DNA of 25,620 nt from Tieghemiomyces parasiticus (Eukaryota; Kickxellomycota; Dimargaritomycetes; Dimargaritales; Dimargaritaceae). Below, one piece after another: positions 9,620 through 19,730 of the stretch. The notes below the pieces were generated by a model. The model did no database searches, was not told the origin of the DNA, and saw only the letters and a program-made list of their open reading frames with translations. The stretch covers positions 1-25,620 of the forward strand of contig JANBPT010000700.1 of NCBI GenBank assembly GCA_027575765.1, written 5' to 3'. Within the stretch, counting starts at the first letter, position 1. Every line of letters begins with the position of its first letter. Position numbers and translations under genes: made by a program.

Positions 9620-10925
9620 TTGAAAGCAAAGGAATAGAGACGTGACAAGAGAGTGAATAATGGCGATAAAGCCGATGTAACTCCAGATGCAATGGGCTCA
9701 ACGCAGCCTTTAGTCACGGCCTAAACGCCCCCTTGCTTGGTTGTTTGCGTGCTGCGCAGCAGTTCCGATTTCCCGGAAAATAGCTTGTCGGGTACGCGGT
9801 ATGGGATGAAGAAGCGGTGCGCACTGCTGCTCCCCCTCCCTCATTCATGAGTTCCAATGCCCGGCGCACGGATGGGCTACCCTAGGGGGCTCTCGCCACC
9901 GCTACGTCGTGGAATTCCCCGAGCCATTATTACTTCGTACCGGGTTAGCCACGTGGGCCATCCGGGGTCTCCTCTCCATCCCAATGGTGTGTGACCCCAT
10001 GGCGTCTTCGCCAGACAATGGCCTAGCTGGTAGCCAGTGCGTTATGTCTGGACCGATCACTCACTCCCACACCCGGCGGCACCACCACCCACCGTCCAAC
10101 GCCCGAGCGACCAGATGCTAACGCCACCCACCCGGACAACTTGGTGCGCAAGCCACACGATGCGACCTCCATGGATGTAATACCGGGGATACGAAGGATC
10201 CACACTTTGTCGTTTCGCCTGTCTATATGGGGTTCCGTTTAATAATGAGGATAAAAAAGGGGGACCCCGGAAATTATAGAAAGTGAAACGGGTAAAGCGA
10301 CTTGAGGCTCAGCTAAGCCAACTGACCCGGTCGGATAAGCGGTTGGGTTAGGGAGGAGAGCGAGACGTGTGTCGAAGTTTGGCCAGTGGGTAGTACCAGA
10401 GCCCTCCTTGTGACCATATCGACATGGTCACCGGCCGTTGTTGCACACCTGGTCGGCCACCGACCGTCACGCGCCAGTCTCCTCGTCGGGCAAGGGAGGG
10501 GCGTAAAGGGGCAGAGCGAGAAAAGGGGTGAGGCGAAAGCAAATTATTCCCTGCCATGGTAGTCTAGTGGGTTGTAAAGAGCGAATAGTTTATGGGAAAG
10601 GTCAAGGGGGGGAGGGGGTGGTGTAACCTGGAGCTTAGGGGTATAGGACACATCGCTGTAAATGCCGACTACCAAGAGAAGGCCGTTGTCACCTATAGCC
10701 CGCGAAGTTCCCTTCTTTTAATTTAGCGACTGCAGCCGGTGGTAGCCCTTTGCCGTCTTTTTGAAAGCTGAACGTCATCTGATCTGCTGTATAAAAGCTC
10801 CATTCCTCGACGTCCCGCCGCTGACGGCGGTGATGAATAGCGGCGTGGGTTGAGTCTCGGGCCTTAATATACGCCCCAGTTGACCCTTGCTGCCTAGGTG
10901 TACATATCCCGGAGACTGATAGTGC

Positions 10926-10936
10926 TATATATATAT
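10926..10936 (+). promoter_or_regulatory. TATA box upstream of the small ORF at 11052
   Basis: TATATATATAT on the plus strand, about 120 bases before the ATG at 11052. It is followed by a leader full of C/T blocks ending in TTCCTCTTTCTTTAGAC just before the ATG. The spacing is close to that of the AOX promoter (about 135 bases). The TTTCTTTAG immediately before the start could also serve as a splice acceptor. Confidence 0.5.
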
Positions 10937-11051
10937 TTCCCCCATCCGTTCTGCTCTTACAATACCCCCCTCCTCCTCTACCGAATCGGACACGCGATCG
11001 TGATACCTCTCCGCCTCTGCCGATCGATCTACCATTCCTCTTTCTTTAGAC

Positions 11052-11243
11052 ATGCTTCGGTCGAACGCTCTCCAACCAAGGGTTCGATTCCAATTCCACG
11101 GTATTATCAGGCCTCAATTTATTGCTAAACTGACTACCCAACGCGGTTTGATAGCGCGACGTAATATATTAGCTAAGAAATATAGTGTACAGCGAGACAC
11201 CAGCTCTCACTCCTTCTCAAGCTCGCTGAAGGGGAGGATCTAA
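11052..11243 (+). CDS. Small basic ORF with a mitochondrial-presequence-like product, or first exon of such a gene
   Basis: A 63-codon ORF (stop TAA 11241-11243). The product begins MLRSNALQPRVRF and carries about a dozen Arg/Lys with no acidic residue until Asp49, then a Ser-rich end; this is the composition of a mitochondrial targeting peptide. The TATA box and pyrimidine-rich leader in front support a real transcription unit. It converges on AOX, with only 40 bases between the two stops, so a much longer gene would have to run antisense through AOX. It may be a small mitochondrial protein, a remnant whose mature part was lost, or chance. I do not recognise a family. A GT donor at about 11100 is conceivable but no matching acceptor and exon were found. 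Confidence 0.4.
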   Translation: MLRSNALQPRVRFQFHGIIRPQFIAKLTTQRGLIARRNILAKKYSVQRDTSSHSFSSSLKGRI

Positions 11244-11283
11244 TAGGTTATAATAATTCAGGCCGACCTAAACTTCTCGTCCT

Positions 11284-12483
11284 TCACTGGCGAGAAGTCG
11301 TCGCAGCTGATTTGGGGAATATGTCAGCGGCATCTGCGGTGACCTTGGGTGTCCGTTCGTGGGCGCGGCGCCAATCGGCGGTGCGGAGTGTTTCGTGGAG
11401 GTCCTCCTTCTGTGTGATGAGACGGTCGGCAAAATGATGGTTCGTATCGCGATGAAGGGCTTCATCGGCGCGTACGGCGAGAACCACGTCGCGAAGGGTA
11501 GCTGTCTTGGGGTCTAGGTTCCAGTACTGCACGGCAATCTCGGGGGCGGGGACGTTCTCGATACGACCGGCGTCAATTTCTTTGAGAAAGGCGGTGTACG
11601 AGATGACGGCCTCCTCCTCGAGGTACCCGACCACACGGTGGGCCGTGCGCGGGGACACCATGTACAGGGTGGTGAAGGCGTTGAAGAAGAAGCCCTGAAC
11701 CAAAATGACCAGCAGACGGTCGAACCAACTGGGCTGGCACACACGCATCCACGTCATGAGGTGCATGCGTTCATTCTCAGCCTCGTGCAGCAGGTGCGAA
11801 ATCCAACCGCCATCATGGCGCAACCGGCGCAGACTGCGCAGGTGGCGGAGCATGGCCCCTACCATGCCGGGAACGGCGGCCACCGTCTCGAGCATGACGG
11901 CACGGTGGACGTACTTGCGGCGGAAGAACACATCGGTAGGAAGTCGCAGCAGTTTCACGGTGGTTAGGGCGATGCGGTCGGCCCAGTCGTTGGGTTCGCG
12001 GTGGGACGTCGGATAGATTTCAAGGTGTTCCAGGTCGGCCGTCTTGAGCGGGCGGTCGGCCAAAAAATCGTCTCGGATAGGCATCGGAATGTTGCTGTGC
12101 TGAAGTTCCGGCGGCATCTCGATACCGGGACTACGAGTCGTGTCGACATTGAGGTGGTGCTTATAGCCGAATTGTAGGACTTCCGCTTGGGACTGGGCCT
12201 GGTCCTGTTCGGCGCGCAGGCGCTCCTTGTGTTGCCGCAGGGACGGTGGGTCCTCCGTCGGCCGCTGCTGCTGCCCGTAAGGGGTCGCCTTGGAGTCGGC
12301 CGCCGCGTTGCGCGAGAAGAGACTGAAGGCGCGGGCCGTATGCAGGGCACCAAGGCCCATGGCCGGACGCAGGTGGCCGGCGGTGGCTAGGCGAGAGAAG
12401 CCACGTCCCACCGCGGCCGCATGAGTGAGCTGTGTTCGGTTAGCCGCAGGGCGCAGTAGATGGATGCAGGTGAAAGTGTTCAT
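11284..12483 (-). CDS. AOX: Alternative oxidase, mitochondrial
   Basis: Ubiquinol oxidase of the inner mitochondrial membrane that passes electrons from ubiquinol to oxygen, bypassing complexes III and IV without pumping protons. Single exon, 399 residues, somewhat longer than the usual 330-370. Residues 1-60 are Arg-rich with no acidic residue and form the targeting sequence; 70-105 are a Gln/Glu-rich linker. The di-iron ligands are all present with family spacing: LET (Glu199), NERMHL (Glu238, His241), LEEEA (Glu289) and RADEALH (Glu341, His344). Compared with plant AOX there is one extra residue between the last two motifs. QGFFFNAF at 263-270 and ENVPAPEIA at 309-317 also match. The tail after 370 is polar and not conserved. 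The start ATG (12481-12483) opens directly on the presequence; stop TGA at 11284-11286. Confidence 0.96.
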   Translation of the reverse strand: MNTFTCIHLLRPAANRTQLTHAAAVGRGFSRLATAGHLRPAMGLGALHTARAFSLFSRNAAADSKATPYGQQQRPTEDPPSLRQHKERLRAEQDQAQSQAEVLQFGYKHHLNVDTTRSPGIEMPPELQHSNIPMPIRDDFLADRPLKTADLEHLEIYPTSHREPNDWADRIALTTVKLLRLPTDVFFRRKYVHRAVMLETVAAVPGMVGAMLRHLRSLRRLRHDGGWISHLLHEAENERMHLMTWMRVCQPSWFDRLLVILVQGFFFNAFTTLYMVSPRTAHRVVGYLEEEAVISYTAFLKEIDAGRIENVPAPEIAVQYWNLDPKTATLRDVVLAVRADEALHRDTNHHFADRLITQKEDLHETLRTADWRRAHERTPKVTADAADIFPKSAATTSRQ

Positions 12484-12617
12484 GGTGAACGATAAATATA
12501 ACGATAAATAATTGGCGGCCGGAGAATGGTGCGTATTATTGCCAGCTGGTAGGTCCAGATAAAAGTTAGGCGGGGAATGCGTGTGCGGAGACCTCTCCCA
12601 GGTGGCAGGATGGCCTA

Positions 12618-12624
12618 CTATATA
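12618..12624 (-). promoter_or_regulatory. TATA box of AOX
   Basis: Minus strand reads GGGTATATAGTAGG, 135 bases upstream of the AOX start codon. A palindromic TGCGCATGCGTA lies about 100 bases further upstream (12716-12727), and CGGCCG, two CGG half sites facing each other, lies at about 12515-12520 between TATA and ATG. Either could be a regulator site; neither is proven. Confidence 0.55.
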
Positions 12625-12629
12625 CCCTA

Positions 12630-14104
12630 TGCATCAGAGAGGGGCCATTTGAGCAGAGCCTACCCCCCGAACAATGGGCTCGAGTTCTCTCACCCCTCCC
12701 GCCTGGTCCCGCGGCTGCGCATGCGTATAGATGAGGAGGGAGGGGGGATTAGTCGCGAGGGTGGCTGTCGCTGCCGGAACCGCTCGGGCCACCCTTACAA
12801 TGGAGCCCACTGAAAGGGCGGAGGGGGGGGTACGTCACGGGCAGGACCGGCACGGAGCTACCCGGCCAAGGCTAATAAAGAATAGACAGGAAGCCCCACC
12901 GTCCAGCTGGCCCGCTTTCCGTACTACCCCGTCTATTCCCCACACCACGTCACCCACCATGTTTTTTTTGGATGACAAATGGGTTCTCCCAATACTATGA
13001 GACTGATCGCCATGTGTTAATAATAATAATTCGACCAAATTACTATCCCCCCCGCCAGTTCTGCTTCGATTTCAGAGGCGGAAAAGGACGGGAGATGAAG
13101 GGGCCCAAAAACACAAGATGTAGTAGTTTTCCATACTGACCCCACTAACCAGTCGGTGCTGGTCGGTTGGCCGGCCCTGAACAAATAGAATACACATCCG
13201 CCTTTAAGATAATGAGATAAGAAGCTTCTAGGCGCATGGACGCCAGTCAACCTAAACGTCAAGCGGCACTTCAAGGTAACACCGGATTGGTCCGCGGGTA
13301 AAATCGGAAATTGTATCGCTCGCGGAAAATTCGCGGCTCCATGTGCGCCTCGTCCCAGCTTCTCCACCAGCCACTGCCCTTTGAAGCCACACGGCACCGT
13401 CCTACCGTCCCTTCTGTTCATTGGTTTGGCTAGCATTAATAATTCATCCCTAAATGGATCGTCCCACCCTTCGGCTTTGCTGCGGCCGACTTCTCACATA
13501 CACACGCCCTCCCTCTGTCCGCCCGCGTCATCAATAACCTCGGGGAAACCTGATTGGTCCAGCCTGGTCCGCAGCAGGATGGTACCGTCAGATCCAGTCG
13601 GGGCTGTCCTCCCGTCCCGGCCCCATCACCAATAAGTCTCTTGAGCCGCTTGCCAGGTGGGGCAAGGACGAATATAGTTACTGTAGAGTAGCGGCAGCTC
13701 TCCCGAAAGCAATCTCGCCCTCCCTCCGATGGTAGTAGTCCGTAGTCCCTACCTCCCCCCCTTCCTTTCAGCCATCCCTGCTGCGAAGTCTTTCCTTCGC
13801 CATTTAGCATTAGGAGGGAGGGCGGGTTGGCCTACAAATCTTCAATAATGCTGGTCGTATCAAAAAAGGGGACATGATTCACCCCTTTGTCATCGATTCA
13901 TTGACACTGTCAGGCATCTTCTTTCCAGCCAATGCAAGCCCGCATGATCCAAACAAGCCCATGGTCAAGCAGAGGACGGCAAGCTATTACCTTCATACAG
14001 TATGCGCACGACTTACAAACAGAAACAAGTAGTTGGAGGTGGCAGAAATACACGGGAGGAAATAAGCCCCAGAGAAGGGGTTGGGGACCATACATATTCA
14101 GACT
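12630..14104. other. Intergenic region between the AOX promoter and the 3' end of the zinc-cluster gene
   Basis: No gene is supported. It contains the upstream regulatory region of AOX, a G8 tract at 12833-12840, a T8 tract at 12962-12969 and a short TAA repeat at 13018-13030. The open frames of 65-140 codons on both strands have no recognised domain. The 3' untranslated region of the zinc-cluster gene should lie in the last few hundred bases. Confidence 0.5.
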
Positions 14105-16870
14105 TTATGGGGATGGTGGGGGCGGGGAAGCGGTCTGGCGGTGCTGCCATGTCTCCTGCTGCTGCTGCTCATTTATCAGCATCTGGCCGACAGTGAGGTA
14201 GTAGGTGACATGGTAATCCCCACCGGGCCGACCGCCTGCTGTCTTGCCAGTTTGCTCGTCCTGGTACCTCCCTTCGTCAACGCCGTCGTCAACGTGATCG
14301 CCCGGAATGCTGCTGGGGGTCCCGAGGTTCGGGCTAAGGGAAGCGGCCGAGCAGGACGACCGGTGGGATGTCGTAGTAGGCTGCCCCGGAGACAACGAGT
14401 GCGGTGGGGTAGTCGGTGGTGGTGTGGCGGGATACATCGGACTCAGGTTCAATGTGGCACTCTGGCCCGGCACTTCCTTCTCGAGTGACACCGTCCGTGA
14501 TTGATCTTGGTCGGCGTTGACAAACGCTTGCTGCGGCGACGGCCTGGATGGCGGGGTTGCAACGGTTGGAATAAATTTTGAGTGCGGAGGCGTATACATG
14601 GACTGTGCGCTATCGGAACTGCCACTGACACCACGTGCAATGGCGTCGGTGGCCGCCATCTGGGCGCCTGGAGACGAGGTTAGGGACAGCCCAGGCAGAC
14701 TCCGTGGCAGGTAGCCGGGTGAAGCAGTAGTAGCCACAGCCCGATCGATCAGCGTACGCAGGACCTCGCAGGGCACGTTGGCTACGGGGTAGTAGTCCAC
14801 ACATAGCTCCATGCGGGCCAAATAGTCGCGGGCGCGGTCCAGGCAATACCGCCGCAGGTGCACTGGCCCGTGCGTGTATGTGTGGAGGTAGACATGGGCC
14901 GGTCCAAAGTAATGGGCAAATGTGTGGCGGCAGCGGTACATAAAATCCATCTGGTCCGTGATGGGGATGATAAAGCGTGTCATGGTCTCGGCCGCCACCC
15001 AGTTGGCTTGTCGGCACTCCGGGAGTCGCAACGGATCGGCGCACTCTGGGGTGGCCGAAGGGCTGGGCGTGTTGAGGAATGTAAGAAGCAAAATATAGGT
15101 ACTATGCATGCTGACCAGCTGCCGAACCTCCTGTGGCGGATTGCTAGGAATCTGGCGGTACCGGGTGACTAGGGTGTGCAGCGTGTCACTCAACGGTAGG
15201 TTGGTGGACCATTCGTCGATGGCTTGGTTGAGCGCTGCTAAATCGCTGCGACGCACGGGGTTGCCCAGGGTCTGCCCGTGGCGAAGTCGGTTGAGCTCGT
15301 TGACGAGGCGAAACAGAGCGATCCCCGAGGGCCGTCCAAAAAAGAAGTCAAAGTGCTGGAACGGTAGGGTTGGGTTGGGGTCGGTACCGTCGATCCGGTA
15401 CGAGGCGCGCAGGAGGTCCTCGTCAGGCGGTTCGGCACAGATTACATCCCAGTCTAGGCCCGGCTTCAGGCCTAAGCCGAGGTTGACCAGGGACTGGCCG
15501 CAGTACACTGTCCAGAACACCTGTCGCTGGATGTGCGTGGCCAGGGTCGCGGCTGTTGGATCCAGGTGGGCAAACGGGGCCGGTTCTCCCGGAGCCCGGG
15601 GCCGGTCAATCTGGTGGTAACCGGCCTCGGTGGTGTGCCGCATGGTCTTGTCCATCACGTCACCCATGGCGTACAGATCGTTGTACTGAAAGAATAACAG
15701 ACTTCCGCCGGTCAAATTGCTCAGGGCTTCCGACGAGGTGTCGGTGTTGTTGAGAATGAGGTAACGGGCCCGCTCAAAGTAGTATAGCGTTGCAGGGGAC
15801 GGGCCTGGCGCCTTTCCAGGGTCGTCGGGGCTTGGAATATCCGACGGCTCGCTATCCATCGGGGCGGCCAGAGTTAGAATGCAGTTAAGGAGCAGCGGAT
15901 CGACGCGGTTCTGCCGCAACCGGGCAATAAAGCGTGGGAACATGAAAGCGGCGTCGGGGCCGTAGCACATGGAAACATACAGCGAACTGAGTTTATACAC
16001 GGTACGTGGGTTGTAGAGTGTCTCCTCCACCGACAGCGGAGCTCGCAGGGGTTGCTGTTGGAGCAGAGCTGGTCGACCGGCCATGTAGAGGGCCTGCTGT
16101 AGAATCGGCCGGTGTGTGTACTCGCCCATCAGGTTGGTCAGTACAGCGGGGTTGTGTTGGATGGCGGCTCGAGTGGCCAGAGGTACTAGGCCAGGTAAAT
16201 CCGAGTGGGACGACGAATGGGCCCCGTCGGGTAGTCCCAACTCGACCCGGAGTCGTTCAAGGGTCTGGGACACGGCGGATTCTTGTACAATCGTGGAGTT
16301 TTGCAAGGTGAGTACCTCAAATAGACTGTTCAGCTGCAAGGCCGAAGCGGTGAGCGGCGACGCGGCGGTGAGCGATAATGTGGCGTTGTCGTTGGGCAAA
16401 CTGTACAAGTCGGTTTCGCTTCTGTCGGTGGGGGAACCGGAGTCTGCTGAGGAAGACGAAAAAGCGTCGGAGCAATTGCCTTCAGAGTCAGCGGCTGGCG
16501 AAGTAGACGGCCGGGTGGGATCTTTGGCAGACCGGCCGTCTTGCGAATCGTCACCAAGTGGCATGCCCGGGAGGACCCATGGGGCACTGGTCGCTACTGG
16601 TAAGGGACGGGAAACGAGGCGGGGCCCCGGGCCGGCGGTCGAGCGACTCGCTTCTTTACCACCACTGGACTGCGCCTTGAGTTGGGCGATATCCGCGCGC
16701 CGCCGCCGGTCGGTGCTCCGTGGCGGCCGCCGGGTTATGGTACCGTAAACACACGGCTCATTGCGGGACCCGCAACGCTTACAGGGGTGGCCACTATCAC
16801 AACGGATTTTACGCTTGAGACAGCTATTGCAGCTGCGCCGGGTGAGGAGGGGCCGGTTGTCCTCCTCCAT
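14105..16870 (-). CDS. Zn2Cys6 (Gal4-type) transcription factor with fungal-specific regulatory domain
   Basis: A nuclear DNA-binding regulator of 921 residues in a single exon. The zinc cluster is at 14-40: CNSCLKRKIRC then CKRCGSRNEPC, pattern C-x2-C-x6-C-x5-C-x2-C-x6-C with Cys14, 17, 24, 30, 33 and 40; it is followed by a basic stretch RRPPRSTDRRRR at 48-58. A Ser/Pro-rich linker covers 70-170. The middle homology (fungal_trans) region spans about 280-690, with VYKLSSLYVSMCYG near 291-304 and the characteristic RQVFWTVYCGQSLVNLGLGLKPGLDW at 449-474, split here only for description. The C-terminal 180 residues are low-complexity Ser/Thr/Pro with QQQQ at 902-905, possibly activating. The ATG at 16868-16870 places the cluster near the N-terminus as usual; the frame is open 51 codons further, but that part has no basic or conserved character. 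Its target genes cannot be read from the sequence. Confidence 0.93.
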   Translation of the reverse strand: MEEDNRPLLTRRSCNSCLKRKIRCDSGHPCKRCGSRNEPCVYGTITRRPPRSTDRRRRADIAQLKAQSSGGKEASRSTAGPGPRLVSRPLPVATSAPWVLPGMPLGDDSQDGRSAKDPTRPSTSPAADSEGNCSDAFSSSSADSGSPTDRSETDLYSLPNDNATLSLTAASPLTASALQLNSLFEVLTLQNSTIVQESAVSQTLERLRVELGLPDGAHSSSHSDLPGLVPLATRAAIQHNPAVLTNLMGEYTHRPILQQALYMAGRPALLQQQPLRAPLSVEETLYNPRTVYKLSSLYVSMCYGPDAAFMFPRFIARLRQNRVDPLLLNCILTLAAPMDSEPSDIPSPDDPGKAPGPSPATLYYFERARYLILNNTDTSSEALSNLTGGSLLFFQYNDLYAMGDVMDKTMRHTTEAGYHQIDRPRAPGEPAPFAHLDPTAATLATHIQRQVFWTVYCGQSLVNLGLGLKPGLDWDVICAEPPDEDLLRASYRIDGTDPNPTLPFQHFDFFFGRPSGIALFRLVNELNRLRHGQTLGNPVRRSDLAALNQAIDEWSTNLPLSDTLHTLVTRYRQIPSNPPQEVRQLVSMHSTYILLLTFLNTPSPSATPECADPLRLPECRQANWVAAETMTRFIIPITDQMDFMYRCRHTFAHYFGPAHVYLHTYTHGPVHLRRYCLDRARDYLARMELCVDYYPVANVPCEVLRTLIDRAVATTASPGYLPRSLPGLSLTSSPGAQMAATDAIARGVSGSSDSAQSMYTPPHSKFIPTVATPPSRPSPQQAFVNADQDQSRTVSLEKEVPGQSATLNLSPMYPATPPPTTPPHSLSPGQPTTTSHRSSCSAASLSPNLGTPSSIPGDHVDDGVDEGRYQDEQTGKTAGGRPGGDYHVTYYLTVGQMLINEQQQQETWQHRQTASPPPPSP

Positions 16871-18382
16871 GGCATAATGGCTGAGTGCAGAGTAGAGGGG
16901 GGGGAGGGAAAAAAGATAACTGCGAGCGGGTGATAGTACAATGGCCAAGTGCACCGGGCTGAGAACAGGGTGAAATGTGCCGTCGAAATGAGGGGGGTCA
17001 AGGAAACCGGGGTCCCAGCCCACACATGAAGGGGAGTTAGTTGCCGGTTTGGTCGGGTAGCGACGTCCAGTAGACGGGAGAAGGTCAGGAAGTAGAGATA
17101 GTGAATTATGTAAAAGAGGTTACGTGCATGTAGAAGGTGATGACTATTTCAGCCGAGAAAGGAGTCAAGTAGCGTACGTGCTGTTAGATACGGGCAGCTG
17201 CACTGGCCTATTAAGGCTGGGTCACAGTTATATCGGGGTACGGGTCAAACGGAGAGGGCGAAATGGGGATGGGAGTGACTGCGGGAACGGAGGCGTTCGG
17301 GGGCAAAGAGAGGTTGGTCGGCGAATGAGGCTTGTAAATAATAGGTCGGTCGGGTAGGGTGACGGGCTACGATGTGGTAGTGGTGGCCTAATAGGCCGGT
17401 GCAGGTAAGAAGGAGGGCTTTAGGTCACGGACTGACGACATACGGACACACGTGTGGAAGTGACAAGGCCTCAAAGTACGTCCAAAAAAGGTAAGCTGTG
17501 GCAGCTCAGGGCGGATTCAAGATAGGACCAAGCTGGGTACAAATAAATCTTTAGAGGGAATGGGTGGGTGGTAATGAAAGTGACTCGAGATCAGATGCCC
17601 GTAGTGCGTAAGAATGGCGCGCGTGCAATAGAGGACCCCACAATGAAGACGAGCCTAGAGGTTTATTAAACCAGGGGGGGGGGTGTAGTAGTGGTAGGCG
17701 TGAACAGAGGGAGCTAGAAAAAAAATGCGGGTGAGAAAAGAGAACAGGGAATCCACTGGCTGCTGAACAGTTGGAGGGCAAGGTAGAAGATAAGGAAAGG
17801 GAAAGAGTGTGTGTGGGAGGGGGGGGCGGCGACCAAGGCGTATTGTGGGGGCGTTAGCAGTGGTTATGGTGATGGGAAAGTAGAGGGGAGAGGCAACTGG
17901 GTAGCTTGGAGATAGTAGCCACTTGGTGATGGCTGGATGGAGGTAGAAGGCAGAGGAGGCGGTATGCTCGTTTGGGAAAGTGGCCACAAACAGACGAAAG
18001 GGGGGAGAAGTTAGGGTGAGAAAGACCAAGAGTGCAAGGCTAGCGCACAGCAGCCTTCATACGTACATACGCTCACAGAGAAAGAGGGAGGATGTTACTA
18101 ATGACAGTAGGCAGATATGTGTTGAGGAACAATTCTAGTACACTGGGCGGCACGTTAATGGATAGGGACCCGCTGATAACCAATGAAGGAGCTGGGATGC
18201 CAAAGGAGGAAGGCTGACAAACGACTCGATGCAAGGTACACAGGGCAGGGCGGCGTAGACACGAGCACAATCAACACGTGTCGAATAAGGAAATTGAGAC
18301 CACACAGCATGAGAAGGGTAATCATAGGAGTGTCTGAGGCGGTCGTTTAGTGGGGAGGGACACCGGAAGGCCTCCCCATCTC
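16871..18382 (-). promoter_or_regulatory. Long pyrimidine-rich upstream region of the zinc-cluster gene
   Basis: For about 1.5 kb the minus strand is rich in C and T, the same skew seen between TATA and ATG of the other minus-strand genes, and it starts at the TATA box at 18383. It may be one long leader with upstream ORFs; for example a 56-codon hydrophobic one beginning MITLLML starts at 18325. A strong splice acceptor (TTTTTTTTCTAG, minus strand, ending at 17714) and a GTATGT donor (18064-18069) could bound a leader intron of about 356 bases. AATAAA on the minus strand at 17662-17667 would instead favour a separate short gene ending there. I cannot choose between these. Confidence 0.35.
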
Positions 18383-18391
18383 GTTTATATA
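18383..18391 (-). promoter_or_regulatory. TATA box, target gene uncertain
   Basis: Minus strand TATATAAAC, identical over nine bases to the box of the lipase gene at 22229 and to the plus-strand box at 22815. The nearest supported gene downstream is the zinc-cluster regulator, about 1.5 kb away. Confidence 0.45.
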
Positions 18392-18399
18392 CCAACAGG

Positions 18400-19690
18400 G
18401 GAGGCTGTCGAATGTATGCCGGCTGTGCCGATGGGGTTGGGGAGAGGAGAGGAGCGGGTGTCATTCAGTAGACAATCTGTAAGTAAAACACACGATGGAT
18501 TGGCCAACTTCCCGAAATTCCGGCAGGCGGCGTTAAGGAGGTCCATAGAGAGAGAGTAAACCCAATAAAGCCTAAATCGAAATCAATGTGGACAGGCGCG
18601 GCGGGCCAGCTTGGGGGGGGGCAGAGCATACCCCGGCTGGTAATACAAAGCAGCATCACACTTGACGTGGGTTGATTGACAGTCGGGAACCCCACGGGCA
18701 TTGAGGTACCTGGAACGCCTCTCCTCCCTTTGGTTGCACTACACCCAACGCCGTAACAATTCCCTAGTTTAGAACTGCAATGGTGCATACAACCGAGGGC
18801 GGGCCTGGGTGTCGGCACTAAGATGGTCTCGGGCTGCAAGGGCAGGGAGGGGAATATTACTGTATGCGTAATGTCGGACGGTAGTGAGAAGGGCGTGGGA
18901 GGGAGGATGAGGGTATGGATAGGTTGACTCGCCCGCCCCCTCTACAGCTCATGTCGCAGGACCGCCTCAGCCATCTATATACGGGCCTCCTGGCAGTGGA
19001 TACTGACGAAGGATTTCCCCCAAAATAAACCCCTTTCGCAACGGGTGGTCCGTTGCTGTAGTCTCGCGCCAGATCCCAAGCGATATCGGCGGCAAGCTAA
19101 GGCTTCCCCACACGGGCAATTGTATGTTCCAAAGGGGAGGGGAGGCCGCCACGAGCGCCCTTTGCCGGTTGGCATGGAGCGTTATAGAGATGCGATGCAT
19201 AGGCACAGTTCCCAGCCGGATAGAGGTAGGGGGGAGTGACGTTCTAGCCGCATACTGCGCATATTTTGAAACACAGCAGGTTGTACTTGGTACTCTGTAT
19301 GGAAGTTTCCACCCTTCTTATTTTCTAAGGGGAGAGTGGAGGAGCCATGTACCGGTGCTCCCACCCATGGTGCCACTAGCTCCGCCCCGTGCGTAACGTG
19401 GAGGACCAGGTCGCTCTATTTCAGCAGGATATCCACTCATCGTGGCCCAGCCACCCTCACAGTGCTTGTCTTACCTTCGAGGATTATGATCATCCCGAGG
19501 ACTTGCAGGAGAGGGGGGCATACTCCTAATAAGTACTATACACGCAGAATCGACTACAGAACAAGCTACCATACTAAGCCATGGATAGATGCTCTGTTTT
19601 GCTTCTACCGTCGCGCCCACTGCCCAGGATGGCCTTTCTTGCTGGGCGATTCCTTTTTTATATGCTTTTAAGCTTGGTAACTTAGTGTTT
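18400..19690. other. Intergenic region without a supported gene
   Basis: Open frames on both strands are short and show no known domain. A G9 tract lies at 18613-18621. CTATATAC at about 18972-18979 and AATAAA at about 19024 on the plus strand are the only promoter- or polyadenylation-like strings noticed, and they do not frame a gene. Confidence 0.5.
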
Positions 19691-19730
19691 CCCCCCCCCG
19701 TTACTCAAAGCCGATAGAGCCATCTCTATT

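Larger units (their letters stand above)
3729..10920. other. Gene desert of about 7.2 kb
   Basis: All open frames here are short, several begin only with non-ATG codons, and none shows a recognisable domain or a promoter-plus-leader arrangement. The region holds homopolymer tracts (G12 at 3835, C9 at 4442, C12 at 5575, C11 at 8155, A19 at 4097, T9 at 9456), a pyrimidine-rich block on the plus strand at about 4410-4600, a GA repeat near 9600, a GTA/GTG repeat near 9147 and small palindromes listed separately. No tRNA, rRNA or recognisable transposon remnant was found by eye. It could be decayed repeats or long regulatory DNA; the sequence does not decide. Confidence 0.6.

Noticed and set aside
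11078..11096. GGTTCGATTCC, resembling the T arm of a tRNA
   Set aside because: The flanking bases do not form the 5-bp T stem and no acceptor or anticodon arm can be built around it.
12484..12900. Search for the CGG-N7-CGG element of Neurospora AOX promoters
   Set aside because: CGG half sites exist, but at other spacings; a direct match was not found by eye.
16871..17023. 51-codon N-terminal extension of the zinc-cluster frame
   Set aside because: Zn2Cys6 clusters normally lie near the start; the extension has no conserved or basic character and contains a pyrimidine-rich leader pattern.
17655..18029. 124-codon minus-strand frame rich in Pro, Ser, Leu
   Set aside because: Composition follows from the C/T-rich strand; more likely leader or promoter DNA of the zinc-cluster gene.
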